Assembly: GCA_949710005.1 (NCBI GenBank)
Contig: OX453284.1
Span: forward strand, 69,501-133,500
Direction of reading: 5' to 3'
DNA length: 64,000 nt
Source of the DNA: Ricordea florida
Lineage: Eukaryota; Cnidaria; Anthozoa; Corallimorpharia; Ricordeidae
A program made the translations under genes and the position numbers. Shown here in pieces: positions 13,601 through 23,770 of the stretch (the stretch's first letter is position 1; each line of letters starts with the position of its first letter). The notes beneath the pieces were generated by a model. It had not been told where the DNA came from, searched no databases, and was given only the letters and a program-made list of their open reading frames with translations.

Positions 13601-16374
13601 AAATAGCTACTGTATTTATCTCAGATCATTGTTATTTAGACTAAAGAGAAAAATAAAGGGCTAGTTGCCCGAGAAGAATTCGTCGGACAACCCAGGAAAA
13701 AATTGAAGTTCTTACATTACTGTGATGCGTAACAGAATAAAGAACAGAAGCTATAAATGTGAGACACGAAAACAGCTCTAAATGCGAGGTTTATCTCCTG
13801 ATACTGATAGATGGATGAGGATCCATGACAATTTGTAAAACAAAGGAAATGGAAGGTTGTAACTGTTAATTGAACGCCGTTCGTTCGATTCAATAATCCA
13901 CGATAAGGATGCTGTGTTGTCTTCAAACCCAGACCTCCTCGAAATTATTTTGGCGCACGTTTATATACAAATGTAAGTATCCTATAAGTGAACCTTGACA
14001 CAGAACGAAATAAATGGGTGGGTTATACTTACTTTGTTTGAATTATTAAATATTTATTATTCGCAGCACTTCGAGAACTATTAAAACAGAGGCATACTGA
14101 TAGGGGTATTATTTCTCTGGTCAAACCCTATAACTAGGCAAAAATCATAGAACATGTTAAGGGCAACCAAGTCCTTATCAGGGCAACCAATGTCAGGGGC
14201 CGGGTTGTCCGACATTTGCCATAAGGACAACCTGGATTTTTTTCTAATTTCGAGCACTGGAACAAGACGATCTAAGATTGTAAGTCGGGCAACAGGTAGA
14301 CGTGTTGACCACTTATGGTGCGGAGTGGTCCAAAAAAGAAATGCTAAGGGTACCAAGGTCCTGGTTTCCAACGTGGCATCTTTGTTGTCGTTTCCTCAAG
14401 TTTCATCGCGAGGCACTTTGTCTTTATCAGCAAATGCTCTTCTGTCACTCAGTCCACATTTTCTGTTCACTGGTAACTCGTTTGATTTCTGGTTTGATTC
14501 TAGTGAGACATTCGCTAAATCATTTGATTCTTTTGCTATTTTCAGTTCGCGGAACAACCCGTTTTGAAATATACGCTCACTACACACGCCATCTTTTAGA
14601 GTGGGTCTACAGTGAACAGTGTGTGGGTCTGTATGTTTGAGCGTAGAAAAGGTGACACCATTTGTTTTCAACATATTTGCCATTGACTTTAACATCGTTG
14701 AAAGAAGGTTGCGCCCGTATTACGTGTCTGCGGTATTCCCTATTGCACGTGACTGCGATTTGCGATGAAACTTGAGTGTAAACTTATAGTCGGTTGCCCG
14801 ACTAATAAAATATGTGGGACGCAGTCCATTAGAACAACTGGCACTCAAACAAACCACTGCATGAGAAATAATGATAATGAAAATGATGATACATGTGACT
14901 ATTAAATTGCCAGTATCTTTAGCACTGCTATGCCAATTGGGGGCACAGCAAATAACGAAATAAACATTGCAAATAGAACATAAAATTCATAAACAATGCA
15001 ACTGATAGGAGGTGGAAGAGTTGGCCATCTACATGTACAAGCAAGGTTGGGGATTTGAAATTTCACTTATGGCCAGAAATGCACGCCACATTCTTTCACA
15101 AACACTTTGTTGGTTGGAGTGATTTGGGAATTCCATGTTACATGTACTTCATATAGCATGTTTTGGTGAGATTATAGGAGTATGAACCCCATTAACATGC
15201 ATTTCTGACCATGTCCCTGAAACTCTGGATAACCATGTTGCAAATCTAGATAGTGGTCAGGGTGGAGTTGAACCCAGGAGGACCAGATCACAAGATTTGT
15301 ACCCTAACCACTTGGCCATGCTGCCTTCCCTGACAAAGCACATGCAAGCTAGACAAGACTGGTTAAGTGTTAGGCACTGGGACAAACAATTCTGTAGGTT
15401 AATCTTAATTCCAGGTTGAAACTTTAAATTCTTCACCACATCATGCTAAGGTTCTTTGCTACTACAAGATGTTACATACAGTACAGGGCACATGCATTGC
15501 AGCACCTACTCAGGCACAAAGTGCATGCAACATGGCGCTTTTACATGTGATTTACTCACATGTGTAAAATTTTACATGCAATTTTACACACAATAAATTT
15601 ACATGCAATTTGTTTGTTTTTACAAGTACAAGAAAGAAAAATTTATAATTTACTCATCAGAATACACACAGAGCATGTGTAGTATTAACCAACTGGTGTA
15701 CAATGTTTTGTATCTTCCTGAAGGTTGATAACAAGTGAACAATCCAGCAAATTATGTTTAGGTGAATGGTTGGATTTTTGTATCACAATCGTTGACACTA
15801 ATCACATATGACTCACTGCGTTATCGTCGGTTGAGGCGCAGTCATGGCAATTTATTATCAACTGATCATTGGCATAACTCTTAAAAAAGCATATCAGATG
15901 TAGACTACAAGACTTAAATTGTGCGAGTAAAATACTTCCAGTCAACAGATTTTTTACACGCAAATTGCATGTAAATTTTCACGTAAATTGTGTGTTATTT
16001 TTTACACACAATTTACACATGCTTGATGTGTGTGTAAATTGCGTGCAATACGGCAGTTTTATTTATTTTTACACTTTTACACTGATCTGTATCATTACCT
16101 TAACACCATCCTTTGTAGTCCAAGTTAATCCCAATTTGTTGGCTAACACGGAGGCTGTAATCGTGGAACCATTGTTCCCCCCCCAGCCAACCAGCATACA
16201 GCCCACTTTGGGCACATGTCTCTTGGTGCGAAAAGTGTACAGTGTTTCAGTGGGTCTGACTGAATAAGTCCCCTTTGGACCAACCTGAACTTGGGTGGTT
16301 TCATACGTATACCTGCTCTCAATGTGGTCAGTAGTGTAGCGAACATTTGGACTTTGCACCTTAAATGTATTCAT
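1421..16374 (-). CDS. ISYNA1: Inositol-3-phosphate synthase, nine coding exons
   Basis: Cytosolic NAD-dependent enzyme that converts glucose 6-phosphate to 1D-myo-inositol 3-phosphate, the first step of inositol synthesis. Coding exons read right to left: 16374-16099, 13397-13268, 6930-6680, 5953-5801, 5209-5051, 4312-4229, 3316-3122, 2944-2727, 1646-1421. All junctions are GT-AG and every phase closes, giving 1692 nt and 563 residues, close to the human protein (about 558). Family landmarks are all present: [11 protein letters not shown] (NAD-binding glycine loop), [69 protein letters not shown] and the C-terminal [10 protein letters not shown]. The start [11 protein letters not shown] matches the family N terminus. 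Past [10 protein letters not shown] the tail is divergent and Ser/Gly/Asn-rich, as in other animals. The gene looks functional; introns carry many transposons. Confidence 0.95.
2390..2559. mobile_element. 170-bp MITE, TIR CAGGGTTTTCAAAA
   Basis: Perfect 14-bp terminal inverted repeats (CAGGGTTTTCAAAA and TTTTGAAAACCCTG) flanked by a direct TTGACC on both sides (2384-2389 and 2560-2565). Non-autonomous DNA transposon in ISYNA1 intron 8. The GC-rich interior contains smaller complementary runs. The termini look hAT-like, but the visible duplication is 6 bp, not 8. Confidence 0.8.
2727..2944 (-). CDS. ISYNA1: ISYNA1 coding exon 8
   Basis: Codes [12 protein letters not shown] to RSCIENIF plus two bases of Arg. 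Acceptor TTGTTAG, donor GTAAGG. Confidence 0.92.
3122..3316 (-). CDS. ISYNA1: ISYNA1 coding exon 7
   Basis: Codes [10 protein letters not shown] to VLHNTCE, 65 codons in phase 0, with [16 protein letters not shown]. Acceptor CTGCAG, donor GTATGT. Confidence 0.93.
3613..4084. repeat. Long palindrome, 201-bp arms, 70-bp loop
   Basis: 3613-3813 is the inverted copy of 3884-4084 with only a few mismatches, and the arms have identical length. It lies in ISYNA1 intron 6, between exons 7 and 6, so the pre-mRNA could fold into a long hairpin. No clear target duplication; the flanks share only a weak AACGA similarity. Best read as a foldback MITE or a local inverted duplication. Confidence 0.85.
4229..4312 (-). 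CDS. ISYNA1: ISYNA1 coding exon 6 (28 codons)
   Basis: Short exon found by eye; codes [15 protein letters not shown] to FRSKE. Acceptor TTAACAG, donor GTATAG. It supplies the conserved [10 protein letters not shown] motif. Confidence 0.9.
5051..5209 (-). CDS. ISYNA1: ISYNA1 coding exon 5
   Basis: Codes [11 protein letters not shown] to LVSAGLK, including the substrate-site run [11 protein letters not shown]. Acceptor TTGCAG, donor GTAATT. Confidence 0.92.
5801..5953 (-). CDS. ISYNA1: ISYNA1 coding exon 4
   Basis: Codes [13 protein letters not shown] to AVASILEK in 51 codons, phase 0 at both ends. Acceptor TTTCAG, donor GTGGGG (weak but GT). Confidence 0.9.
6680..6930 (-). CDS. ISYNA1: ISYNA1 coding exon 3
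   Basis: Codes GWDISSL to NRLDK, matching the family region with [15 protein letters not shown]. Acceptor ATCTAG, donor GTCAGT. Confidence 0.92.
7021..7240. repeat. GATACTCGA minisatellite-like left subterminal repeat
   Basis: Two tandem units of about 120 bp, each starting GTGCAAAAGTAAGTTGA and followed by palindromic CGATACTCGCGAG and TATCGAGT runs. Matching sequence lies at 11187-11246 at the other end of the element. Confidence 0.8.
9146..9562 (-). pseudogene. C76/OTU-like peptidase fragment inside transposon
   Basis: A 138-residue frame with [19 protein letters not shown] and LIEGDDMYL. These resemble a family of cysteine peptidase-like (herpesvirus tegument C76-type) domains often carried by mobile elements in cnidarians; the Cys in GRQC would be the nucleophile. 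The frame ends before a His/Asp partner can be recognised, so it is a fragment or a very divergent relative. It lies alone inside the 4.27-kb element, with no neighbouring transposase frame. Confidence 0.45.
9964..10326 (-). repeat. tRNA-derived SINE
   Basis: On the minus strand it begins with a tRNA-like head: box A (TTAGCTCAGTTGGTAGAGCA, near 10310) and box B (GCGGGTTCAAAACC, near 10270). A body with GAAGACTAGAAAGTCTAACC on the plus strand follows, ending in a (TTA)n tail at 9967-9991. RNA polymerase III retroposon inserted in the intron 2 element. The T-arm and body show it is not a functional tRNA. Confidence 0.8.
11337..13254 (+). mobile_element. piggyBac-type transposon, 1918 bp, decayed
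   Basis: Flanked by TTAA at 11333-11336 and 13255-13258, the piggyBac target. Ends are inverted: CCCTTTCCCGTCCGA at left and CCCTTTCCTGTCCGA at right (reverse strand). It contains remnants of a PGBD-type transposase. It sits in ISYNA1 intron 2, with its right end only ten bases from the exon 2 donor, and apparently does not disturb splicing. Confidence 0.9.
11591..12784 (+). pseudogene. piggyBac (DDE_Tnp_1_7) transposase pseudogene
   Basis: Cut-and-paste transposase of the PGBD family. The acidic N terminus ([13 protein letters not shown]) is followed by [10 protein letters not shown], then [13 protein letters not shown] with the first catalytic Asp, and [14 protein letters not shown] with the last. 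A Cys-rich C-terminal knuckle ([14 protein letters not shown]) follows near 12712-12755. Coding is broken by an in-frame TAA near 11765, a shift near 12022 and another near 12680. The segment between KQYMP and [11 protein letters not shown] is much shorter than in intact relatives, so the middle catalytic Asp region is missing. Inactive copy. Confidence 0.88.
13268..13397 (-). CDS. ISYNA1: ISYNA1 coding exon 2
   Basis: Codes [10 protein letters not shown] to NDIVFD plus one base of Gly. Acceptor TTACAG, donor GTAAGT. A piggyBac-type element sits in TTAA only about ten bases beyond this donor. Confidence 0.9.
13480..13605. repeat. Imperfect direct repeat, two units of about 70 bp
   Basis: GCCCATCCTAAAGGCAAAAA followed by TTAATAAGCGCCCAG appears at about 13480-13530 and again at 13552-13600, within ISYNA1 intron 1. 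Confidence 0.65.
13610..15230. other. Intron 1 DNA with decayed repeats, no gene seen
   Basis: Contains several GGGCAACC/GGTTGCCC words (13665, 14160, 14180, 14790) and, at 14590-14650, a segment also found in diverged form near 8730 and 23370 (CCCACAC and GTAGACCCACAC words). Looks like remnants of a dispersed repeat. Open frames here overlap on both strands and show no protein signature. Confidence 0.5.
15243..15340 (-). repeat. tRNA-Leu-like SINE head
   Basis: Minus strand reads GGCCAAGTGGTTAGGGTAC (box A region) and TGGGTTCAACTCCACC (box B). The same family recurs at 18000-18110 and 20330-20415. Only the tRNA-like part is clear here. Confidence 0.65.
15540..16056. mobile_element. MITE-like element rich in TTTACACACAATTT inverted repeats
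   Basis: 15545-15612 (TTTACATG, TGTGTAAAATTTTACATG, AATTTTACACACAATA) is mirrored by inverted, shorter versions at 15958-16055 (GCATGTAAATTTTCACG, TTTACACACAATTTACACATG). Ends are imprecise and I see no clear target duplication. It lies in ISYNA1 intron 1, about 40 bases from the exon 1 donor. Confidence 0.5.
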
Positions 16375-16396
16375 CTTCTCTGATATGTTTTTAACC
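16099..16396 (-). CDS. ISYNA1: ISYNA1 coding exon 1 with 22 nt of 5' UTR
   Basis: The ATG is at 16374 and codes 92 residues through TTKDGVK, then the donor GTAATG. A good acceptor (TTATTGCAG) lies just 22 nt upstream of the ATG, so at least one untranslated 5' exon must lie further right; I could not identify it. Confidence 0.85.
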
Positions 16397-16937
16397 CTGC
16401 AATAAAAAAAGATGTTGGCCTTAGGTCACTCTATTGTGGATGACAAAAATTCTATGGTCATTTAAATCTGGACATAAATGTTTTAATAAAGTTTGCACTT
16501 TTTCTCTTGTCTTGAGAATGAAATAAAACCAAAGTTTTTAGACTGGGTAAATGACCAAAGCTCCCAATTTTGAAGGTCCAGTATTGGAAATGCAAGAATT
16601 TTGTTTTTAAGAGGTAGAGGAATTAACCTACGCTGTTTTTGTGTCACATTTAACAATAATTTTACTGCGCTATACTACACCAGTGCTCACATTTATTACT
16701 CAATAATCCTGTAGACAAAATATCATCTGACACAGAAACAAAATAGGCCAATTTTAACTGTAAATATCATGCTTGTTCCACCTCTAGAAAAACAACAAAG
16801 TGGCTTCCCTGTACAGAACCTTTTAGATTTATAGCTCAGGCTGCCTATGGCAATCCAGAGGAAACATAAATATGCATAAAATTATGTGCACAGTGCATGG
16901 AAAAAACTATCTATTACAAGGTATTTTGAACCAGTCA

Positions 16938-17463
16938 AATCAAAGCTTCAACATCCCCCACCCCCTCCCAACCTTGGGTATACCCTAGGAATTTGACTGC
17001 TTGGCCCTGCCAGGGGGTAAGGAATTTGACCACCAAACATCCCAGGTGGAGGATTTAAACATGTAGCGTTGATACCATGTTTACGTATTTATCATCTCCA
17101 AGACACAAATACAATGACAGAAGCCGTCACAATACATGAATTCAAAGGTAAAGATTGCGCTTTCATTTCAGCCTGACAAAGAAAATGTTACAGAAACTTT
17201 GCTCTGTATTTGTAAAATGCTTTTACAAACCTTATATGGTATATTATTTTTTATTGCAATACAATACCTCCAGTGTCATTTATATTAAAAGAAATCAATT
17301 GTTGGATTGTGCAACAAGTGTCCCATATTATTCATTTGATCAACAGAAATGGACCTATAGCTCTTTGACCTGGGGAAAGAAGGAATTTGAACAGTCTACA
17401 GCGCAAAAAATTCAAATGCCTGGGGTACTCCAAGGGGTGGGGGGATTTTGAAGCCTTGATTTG
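16938..17463. mobile_element. Foldback element with C/G-tract ends
   Basis: The left end TCAAAGCTTCAACATCCCCC is the approximate inverse of the right end GGGGGGATTTTGAAGCCTTG. The interior carries repeated GGAATTTGA words, which also fill the MITE at 22237-22571, so the two are probably related. No gene. Confidence 0.5.
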
Positions 17464-17474
17464 ATAGATACATT

Positions 17475-18110
17475 ATATGCTATAATACACACCTAAAGTA
17501 CTTGCTTATTCAACCATATATAAATACATTTCACATCACCTAGGGGCTTTTCAGTGAAATGTTTAACAACACTAACTGTTTTGCTATTAAAGAACCCCAA
17601 CTGGTGGGAGGTGGACCGGTTGGCTATTTAAAAGTGTTGAAAAATGGTAGGGTTGTCGGATGTGGCTTGAAATGACAACGTCAAAATGTAATAATGGTAA
17701 GTTGAAGCCACACATATGCGCACTGAGGCGACAGTGGTAGAAGGGATTAAACCCTGTTCCTACCAAAAAAAAAGATGAAAAAATTGAGCTCAAAAGCCAG
17801 CAGCCATGGACAGCTGTTTCAGCCCTTGTTAGGCCTCATCAGCATGGCACAGTTAGCAGATGAGCTCTGGGTTCCCACATTATGAATGTCAAAGTGATGA
17901 AAAATGGTAGGGTTGTGGGATGTGGCTTGAAATGACAACGTCAAAATGTAATAATGGTAAGTTGAAGCCACACAAATGCGCAAGTGTGGCCAACGATCTG
18001 AAACTTAGGAGACTACCGTATTTGTTTACAAATCCGGGTAGTGAGCCCGGGACTGTGACCAGATTGCAAGTAAAGCGCCCTAACCACTTGGGCACACTGC
18101 CTCCTTTAAC
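17475..18110 (-). repeat. tRNA-Leu-type SINE split by a ~350-bp insertion
   Basis: The tRNA-like head (minus strand GTGCCCAAGTGGTTAGGGCG) is near 18090. The SINE body AGCCAACCGGTCCACCTCCC and the tail region are at 17475-17625. Between them (about 17630-17985) is an insertion flanked by an ~85-bp direct repeat (17636-17720 and 17898-17985, sharing ATGGTAGGGTTGT and GACAACGTCAAAATG). It is the first part of the 2.1-kb tandem unit. Confidence 0.7.
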
Positions 18111-19645
18111 CTTGCAGGTGCTATTACTATTCAACTTTGATAACAGACTCAGTGGAATATTTGCAAACATTTAACAACAGCTCCCATGCATGTGTGTTTC
18201 TATTTACATGGTTGCTGCACTATTCCATTCCCACTAAACATCAGATCCAAATCAAGAGGTGTAGAAAAACCCTAAACCACAGATGCACCAAGATAATCAC
18301 TTGACATACATGCTGCATTGCACTTCTGATATAAACACACCTTCTTGCAAGATAAGGCTTGGTAATTGTATTGAGTTGATGTATTATTTTGTAGTTTTGG
18401 GCTACCAAATAATTTTTTCCCAAATATCCTCTTTTTTTGATAGTCTTTTCACTCTCTCCTAGCTGAAGAGCACCTTGGTAACCCTCCCTGTGGCCGAGCA
18501 AGAAAGCACAAACACGTCTCCAATTGGTATGAAACTGAGGTAGTAAACTGATCTTCGACTGTGAAATGGATATTTAATGATATAAAATGATATATAATCT
18601 AGCTTTCCATACAAAGTCTGAAAATATTTCCTGTCTAAAATGGGTTTTCGAATTAATTCATCAGACCTTCTCTAGACAGCTACACTGTTCTACAATTTCT
18701 TCTAAACTAGAATTCAGGTATCTACTGATCACAGGACTTAAGAGTCGCTCATAGTTTTTTAGAACTCTGCAAAATGCAACACGTATATAAGGATTATAAG
18801 GAGAATAATAAATCCCTAGCTCAGCTCGTATCTAGTGTGACATGGCCAACTCCTTCGAATTTACATAGATCTATCTTCCCCACCTGCTCGAAGTTCCAAT
18901 CTTTTCTATAATTTAATTTTGCTGATTCCAGTTTCTTTCCAATATGGAATCAAAGTACAATAACACTTCAGTATCATAAACAACTTACCAATACTTCTGT
19001 GGTTGAACTCAACTGTTCAAAGTCATTAGATAATCTATGTGTTGCAGCTGCTAGTACATACATGTACTATACCGTAATTTCACGCTTGCATCCGATCGTG
19101 TTCAAGATGCAAATGAATGTAGGGTTGAGTGATTATTTCAACCAATAGGAATCAAGGTTATAAGAAAGGAATGGAACTTTGGACAGCATGTTGCAGGAAT
19201 GGGCATGGGCCATGGGTTGAATAATTTTCCAAATTTGTTTCCATCAATTCAACAGAATTTTTTGAAGTGCTGACTGAAACTCAAAATTTTCTTGACTTCT
19301 TGCCCAATAAGAGTGAAAGCTCTTACGGGTGCAGAGCGCTTGATCTTATAATCCAACTGGACTTTGCTCATTTCTATACATAAATCAACAGGGGCATAGC
19401 TAGGTGGGGTTCTGGGGTGCCCATGACCACCTCGCCTTTGTGAGATAATTGTTTTATGTCCCTAGAATTCAGGTGGCAAATACATGCCAATCCAAAGTAT
19501 TAACATGCAACAAATATTCTCCAGTGCTAAATTGTTACATTAAGTAAAACACGGCATGAATGTCGACATGCCAATCTGGTAAGTACCCTGGGTGTGACAC
19601 AATGTGACCCCTTACCCTCCCCCCAACTTTGAAAATTGCGCACCC
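17475..19645. repeat. Tandem unit 1 (about 2.1 kb)
   Basis: SINE plus about 1.5 kb of non-coding DNA. Matched by unit 2 (19985-22192) and partly by unit 3 (22193-23048). Landmarks include TAATTTCACGCTTGC, CAAATGAATGTAGG, CCAATAGGAATC, GACTTCTTGCCCAATAAGAG and TTGTTTTATGTCCCTAGAATT. No protein-like frame persists in all copies, so I read it as non-coding repeat. An inverted fragment of the unit end lies at 27335-27445. Confidence 0.75.
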
Positions 19646-20101
19646 TGACCAACTTTTATGTTACACGTGCATATGAAAAAACCGGGAATGTTCACTCTAT
19701 GAATTATCAATGGATTACAAAAACAATAAACTGTGGTATCTATGGGTTTAACGGCGTAATGAACCACATGGGATGTTGCGAGAACACAAGAAGAGCTTGT
19801 AAATCATGAGCTGCAGGCAAGTGACTTACAAGCCTTTTGCGAGTTCCCGCAACATTCAGTGTGGTTTATTATGCCTAACCCATAGAAACTGCAGTTTATT
19901 GCTTTTATAAACTAACTTACAATAAAAAACAGAAAATATTTCTCTTTTCTATGAGTTTATAATATCAAACTTAATTTATATAAGGTATTATAAGCTATAA
20001 TACAAACCTAAAGCACTTGCTTATTGAACCATATACATTGTATAAATACATTTATTTCAAGTCCCCTGGGGGCTTTTCAGTGAAATATTTAGCAACACTA
20101 A

Positions 20102-20221
20102 GGCCTGTTTCAAACATTGAACTTTTCATGGGCTGAATGTAATACAAATGACCTAGAACAAAAGATTTTCTTAACTAGCATTAGATTCAGCACATGAAAC
20201 GTTCAGCATTTGAAATGGGCC
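20102..20221. mobile_element. 120-bp Harbinger-type MITE, TSD TAA
   Basis: Ends GGCCTGTTTCAAAC and TTTGAAATGGGCC are inverted. TAA flanks both sides (20099-20101 and 20222-20224). The other SINE copy reads uninterrupted CAACACTAACTG at this point, which confirms the site. Confidence 0.85.
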
Positions 20222-21597
20222 TAACTGTTTTGCTATGAATCCCAACTGGTCGAAGGTGGACCGGTTGGCTATCTACAAGTGTGGCAGAGGGATCTGAAAC
20301 TTGGGATTACCATATTACATATCCTGGTAGTGGTCACAATTGGAATTGAACCGGGGACTGTGACCACAATGCAAGTCAAGAGCCTTAACCACTTGGGCAC
20401 ACTGCCTCCTTTAACCTTGCAGGCGCTATTGTTATTCAACTTGGAATGATTTCCGCACAGGTCCCTACATTCACCTGTCTGGAAATCATTCCTTCAACTT
20501 TGAAGTATGATAACAGACTCTGTGGAATATTTGCAAACATTTCACAACAGCTTCCATTACATGTGTGTTTCGATTTACATGCTTGCTACACGTATTTCAT
20601 CCTCATTAGAAATTGAACCCAAGAGGCATAGAAAAACCCTAAACTACAGACAACATATTAATCACTTGACATAGAACCTCATGTACGGTGCATTGCACTT
20701 CTGATATAAACACACCTTTTTGCAAGATATTTTGATTTTGTTTACACTTCTGTAAACAACCAAAAAAGGCTTGGTAATTGTATTGAGTTGATGTATTATT
20801 TTGCAGTTTTGGGCTACCAAATAATTTTTTCCCAAATATCCTCTTTTTTCGATAGTCTTTTCATTCTCTCCTAGCTGAAGAGCACCTTGGTAACCCTCCC
20901 CATGGCCGAGCAAGAAAGCACAAACACGTCTCCAATTGGTATGAAACTGAGGTAGTAAACTGAATCTTCTACTGTGAAATGGATATTTAATGATATAAAA
21001 TGATATATAATCTAGCTTTCCATACAAAGTCTGAAAATATTTCCTGTCTAAAATGCGTTGTTCAATTCATCAGATCTTCTCTAGACAGCTACACTGTTGC
21101 ACAATTTCTTCTAAACTAGAATTCAGGTATCTACTGATCACAGGACTTAAGAGTCGCTTATAGTTTTTTAGAACTCTAGGAAATGCAACACGTATATAAG
21201 GATTATAAGGAGAACATTCAGTCCCTAGCTCAGCTTGTATCTGGTGTGACATGGCCAACTCCTTTGAATTTACATAGATCTATCTTCCTCACCTGCTCGA
21301 AGTTCCAATCCTTTCTAGAATTTAATTTCTCTGATTCCGTTTTCTTTCCAATATGGAATCAAAGTACGATAACAATTCAGGATCATAAACAACTTACCAA
21401 TACTTCTGAGGTAGAACTCAACTGCTCAAGGTCCTTGAAATAGTCTATGCGTTGCTACTGTTTGTAGGACATCACATTCAGTAATTTCACGCTTGCGTCC
21501 GCGCGTTTCACTATGCAAATGAATGTAGGATCAGGTGATTATTTCAACCAATAGGAATCGAGGTTCTAGTCAAAGGAATGGAACTTGGCAGAATATG

Positions 21598-21775
21598 TAA
21601 TGACATTAAATGATCATTGCAGTTATGTGCACAAATTAAAGCCTGAAAAATAACTCAGGCCTGAACGGGATTCGAACCCATTACATACATACATACATAC
21701 ATACTTTATTGGAACTCCCTTTAACAGGCTTTTCCTCTGCGATACCGGAGCAGTGCTCTACCAACTGAGCTATCA
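21598..21775 (-). repeat. Second tRNA-derived SINE with internal (ATAC)n insert
   Basis: Minus strand head GATAGCTCAGTTGGTAGAGC, then box B GGGTTCGAATCCCG and a CCTGAGTTATTTTTCAGG stem typical of a cnidarian SINE. Between the boxes is about 50 bp ending in (ATGT)n after an AATAAA, probably the 3' end of another retroposon. Flanks AGAATATG and AGAATAGG form an 8-bp near-perfect duplication. Confidence 0.75.
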
Positions 21776-22192
21776 AGAATAGGTTGCCATGGGTTGAATA
21801 ATTTTCCAAATTCGTGTCCATGGATACAACAAATTTTTTCGAAGTGTCGGCTGAAAGTCGAAATTTCCTTGGTTTCCCGCCGAAAAAGGGTGACAACTCT
21901 TACGGGTGCGGTGCGCTTGATCTTTTGATCCAGCTGGACTTTGTTCGTTTCTATACATAAATGAACAGTGCGAAACTAGGGGGGTCCTGGGGTGCCCGTC
22001 ACCCCTCTCCCCTTTGCCTTTTGTGGGATAATTGTTTTATGTCCCCAGAATTACCAATCCAAAGAATCAACATGCAATAAATTTTTTCCCGCGCTGGACA
22101 GTTACATTCAGTAAAAAATAGCGTGGATGTCGACATGCCATCTGGTAAGTACCATGGGTGTGACCCCCTTACCGCCCCCCTCCACTTTGAGG

Positions 22193-23048
22193 TACTTCTG
22201 AGCTGAGGTGGAACTCAACTCAAAGTCCTTAGATAATGCACCTATCAATGTTAAGCCGGCGGGGGGGGGGGAGTCAGGGCATGGGCTGGGGATTTGATTG
22301 TCTTTGTTGGCCCTGGGGTAGGGCATTTGACTGACCTTGTTCTCCCGGGGAGGGAATATTTGAATCTTTCTTTGCCAGCCTTGGGATATTTGACAGCGAT
22401 GTGCAGCCCGGGGTGAGGAAATTTGGTTGCATTTGACTGGAATGATTTGCCCGTGGGCAGGGAATTTGACGGCAAATTTTTCAAAAATGTCAAATCCCCA
22501 CCCCATGCCCTGAAACCCTCCCTCTTCCTTCCCCCCCCCCCCCCCCCGCCGGCTTAACATTGATAGGTGCATAATCTATATACATAATATGCAGTAATTT
22601 CACGCTAGCGTCCGATTTTGTTCAATATGCAAATGAATGTTATTTCAACCAATAGGAATCGAGGTTAAAAGGAAAGGAATGGAACTTGGCAAAGCATGTT
22701 GCCATGGGTCGAATAATTTTCCAAATTCGTTTCCATGGATTCAACAGAATTTTTTGAAGTGCATGTTGGCTAAAACTAGAAGTTTCCTTGACTTCTCGCC
22801 CAATAAGAGTGAAAGCTCTTATAGTTGCACAGCGCGTGGTCTTTTGATCAAACTGGACTTTGCTCGTGTCTATACATAAATCAACAGGGGCATAGCTAGG
22901 TGGGTTCCTGGGGTGCCCGTGACCACCTCGCCTTTGTAAGATAATTGTTTTATGTCCCTAGTATTCAGGTGGCGAATACACGCCAATCCACAGTATTGAC
23001 ATGCAATAAATATTTTCCAGTGCTAGATTGTTACATTAAGTAAAACCA
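22193..23048. repeat. Tandem unit 3, partial, split by a MITE
   Basis: Starts with ACTTCTGAGCTGAGGTGGAA, the equivalent of the middle of units 1 and 2, and ends at TTACATTAAGTAAAAC like them. The SINE part is absent. Confidence 0.7.
22237..22571. mobile_element. 335-bp MITE with G-tract, TSD TAA
   Basis: The TIR TGCACCTATCAATGTTAAGC, continuing into GCCGGC and a long G run, has its exact inverse at the right end, which includes a C run of about 19. TAA is duplicated at 22234-22236 and 22572-22574. Unit 1 has the empty site (AGATAATCTAT, near 19028). The interior repeats GGGATTTGA-like words. Open frames over it are artefacts of low complexity. Confidence 0.88.
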
Positions 23049-23124
23049 GAAGCCCGTGACCAGGAGCGTTCCTCTCCCATATTAGCTCTTTGCCCATACA
23101 CAATAGTAGATGGTGCTATTTTTA

Positions 23125-23770
23125 CTCGGGCTTGCTTACAAAGCAAAGCCCGAGTCTAAAAATGCTAGCGGTTTGGTCGCCAAATGGGGGGTCATGGTCC
23201 CAGGCGTTCCTCGTGGAGAGCGTGGAAACTAGGGATGACTAATCGTGCATGCGACATGCGACTATGCGACGTGTTTGGTCTTCGGGAGTCGAGTTTGGTA
23301 TGCAATGCAGCGTTTTCTGAGGAAGATTTTCGAAAGAATCATGAATTTTACGCTCATATCTCATACAGATCCACACACCATTCGTGGTAGGCCCACACCA
23401 AAAGAAGTTGAGCGTTTTCGTGAAATACGGCTTTATTTACGATTTAAACAATTTTGTAACGCACAATTACTAATGATTCCATAACTTCTATTGAGTAAGA
23501 TCATATTTTAGTAGTGACTATCAATTTGCTTGTATCGCAGCTTATAAACCAACAGATAAACAGCTTTGGGCTGCCTGTGGTGCCAACTTCGAGCATTCTG
23601 CGGCGTTTTGCGCGCGGCGTGGCGTTCCGTATCTTGAATAAGTACGTCGGTTCACTCCAATTTTGCACTTTCAAAAACCAAGTTTAGCAGTAAACTAAAA
23701 GCACAGAAGCTTCACAATACACGAACCAAGCAAGCCCGAGTTAACGCTACGTGGAGCGTCTAGTTAACTT
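23125..23770. mobile_element. Repeat element bounded by CGGGCTTGC / GCAAGCCCG
   Basis: The left end ACTCGGGCTTGCTTACAAAG, with a second inverted copy GCAAAGCCCGAGT a few bases on, and the right end AAGCAAGCCCGAGTTAAC are inverted. The interior contains the dispersed CCACACACCATTCGTGGTAG segment also seen at 8740 and 14610. No gene recognised; exact boundaries uncertain. Confidence 0.5.

Larger units (their letters stand above)
19985..22192. repeat. Tandem unit 2 with SINE and MITE insertions
   Basis: Second copy of the unit. It carries a 120-bp MITE (20102-20221) and a second SINE (21598-21775) that units 1 and 3 lack, so the empty sites can be read in its neighbours. Confidence 0.75.

Noticed and set aside
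14081-14695. Overlapping frames of about 100-137 aa on both strands
   Set aside because: Antisense pairs in decayed repeat DNA, no motif, no splice structure.
18241-18501. 86-aa frame and its relative at 20662-21027
   Set aside because: The two tandem units keep similar but interrupted reading; differences are not concentrated at third positions as far as I can see, so non-coding repeat is more likely.
22108-22572. 154-aa Gly/Pro-rich frame and its overlaps
   Set aside because: Lies across the G/C-tract MITE; low-complexity translation.
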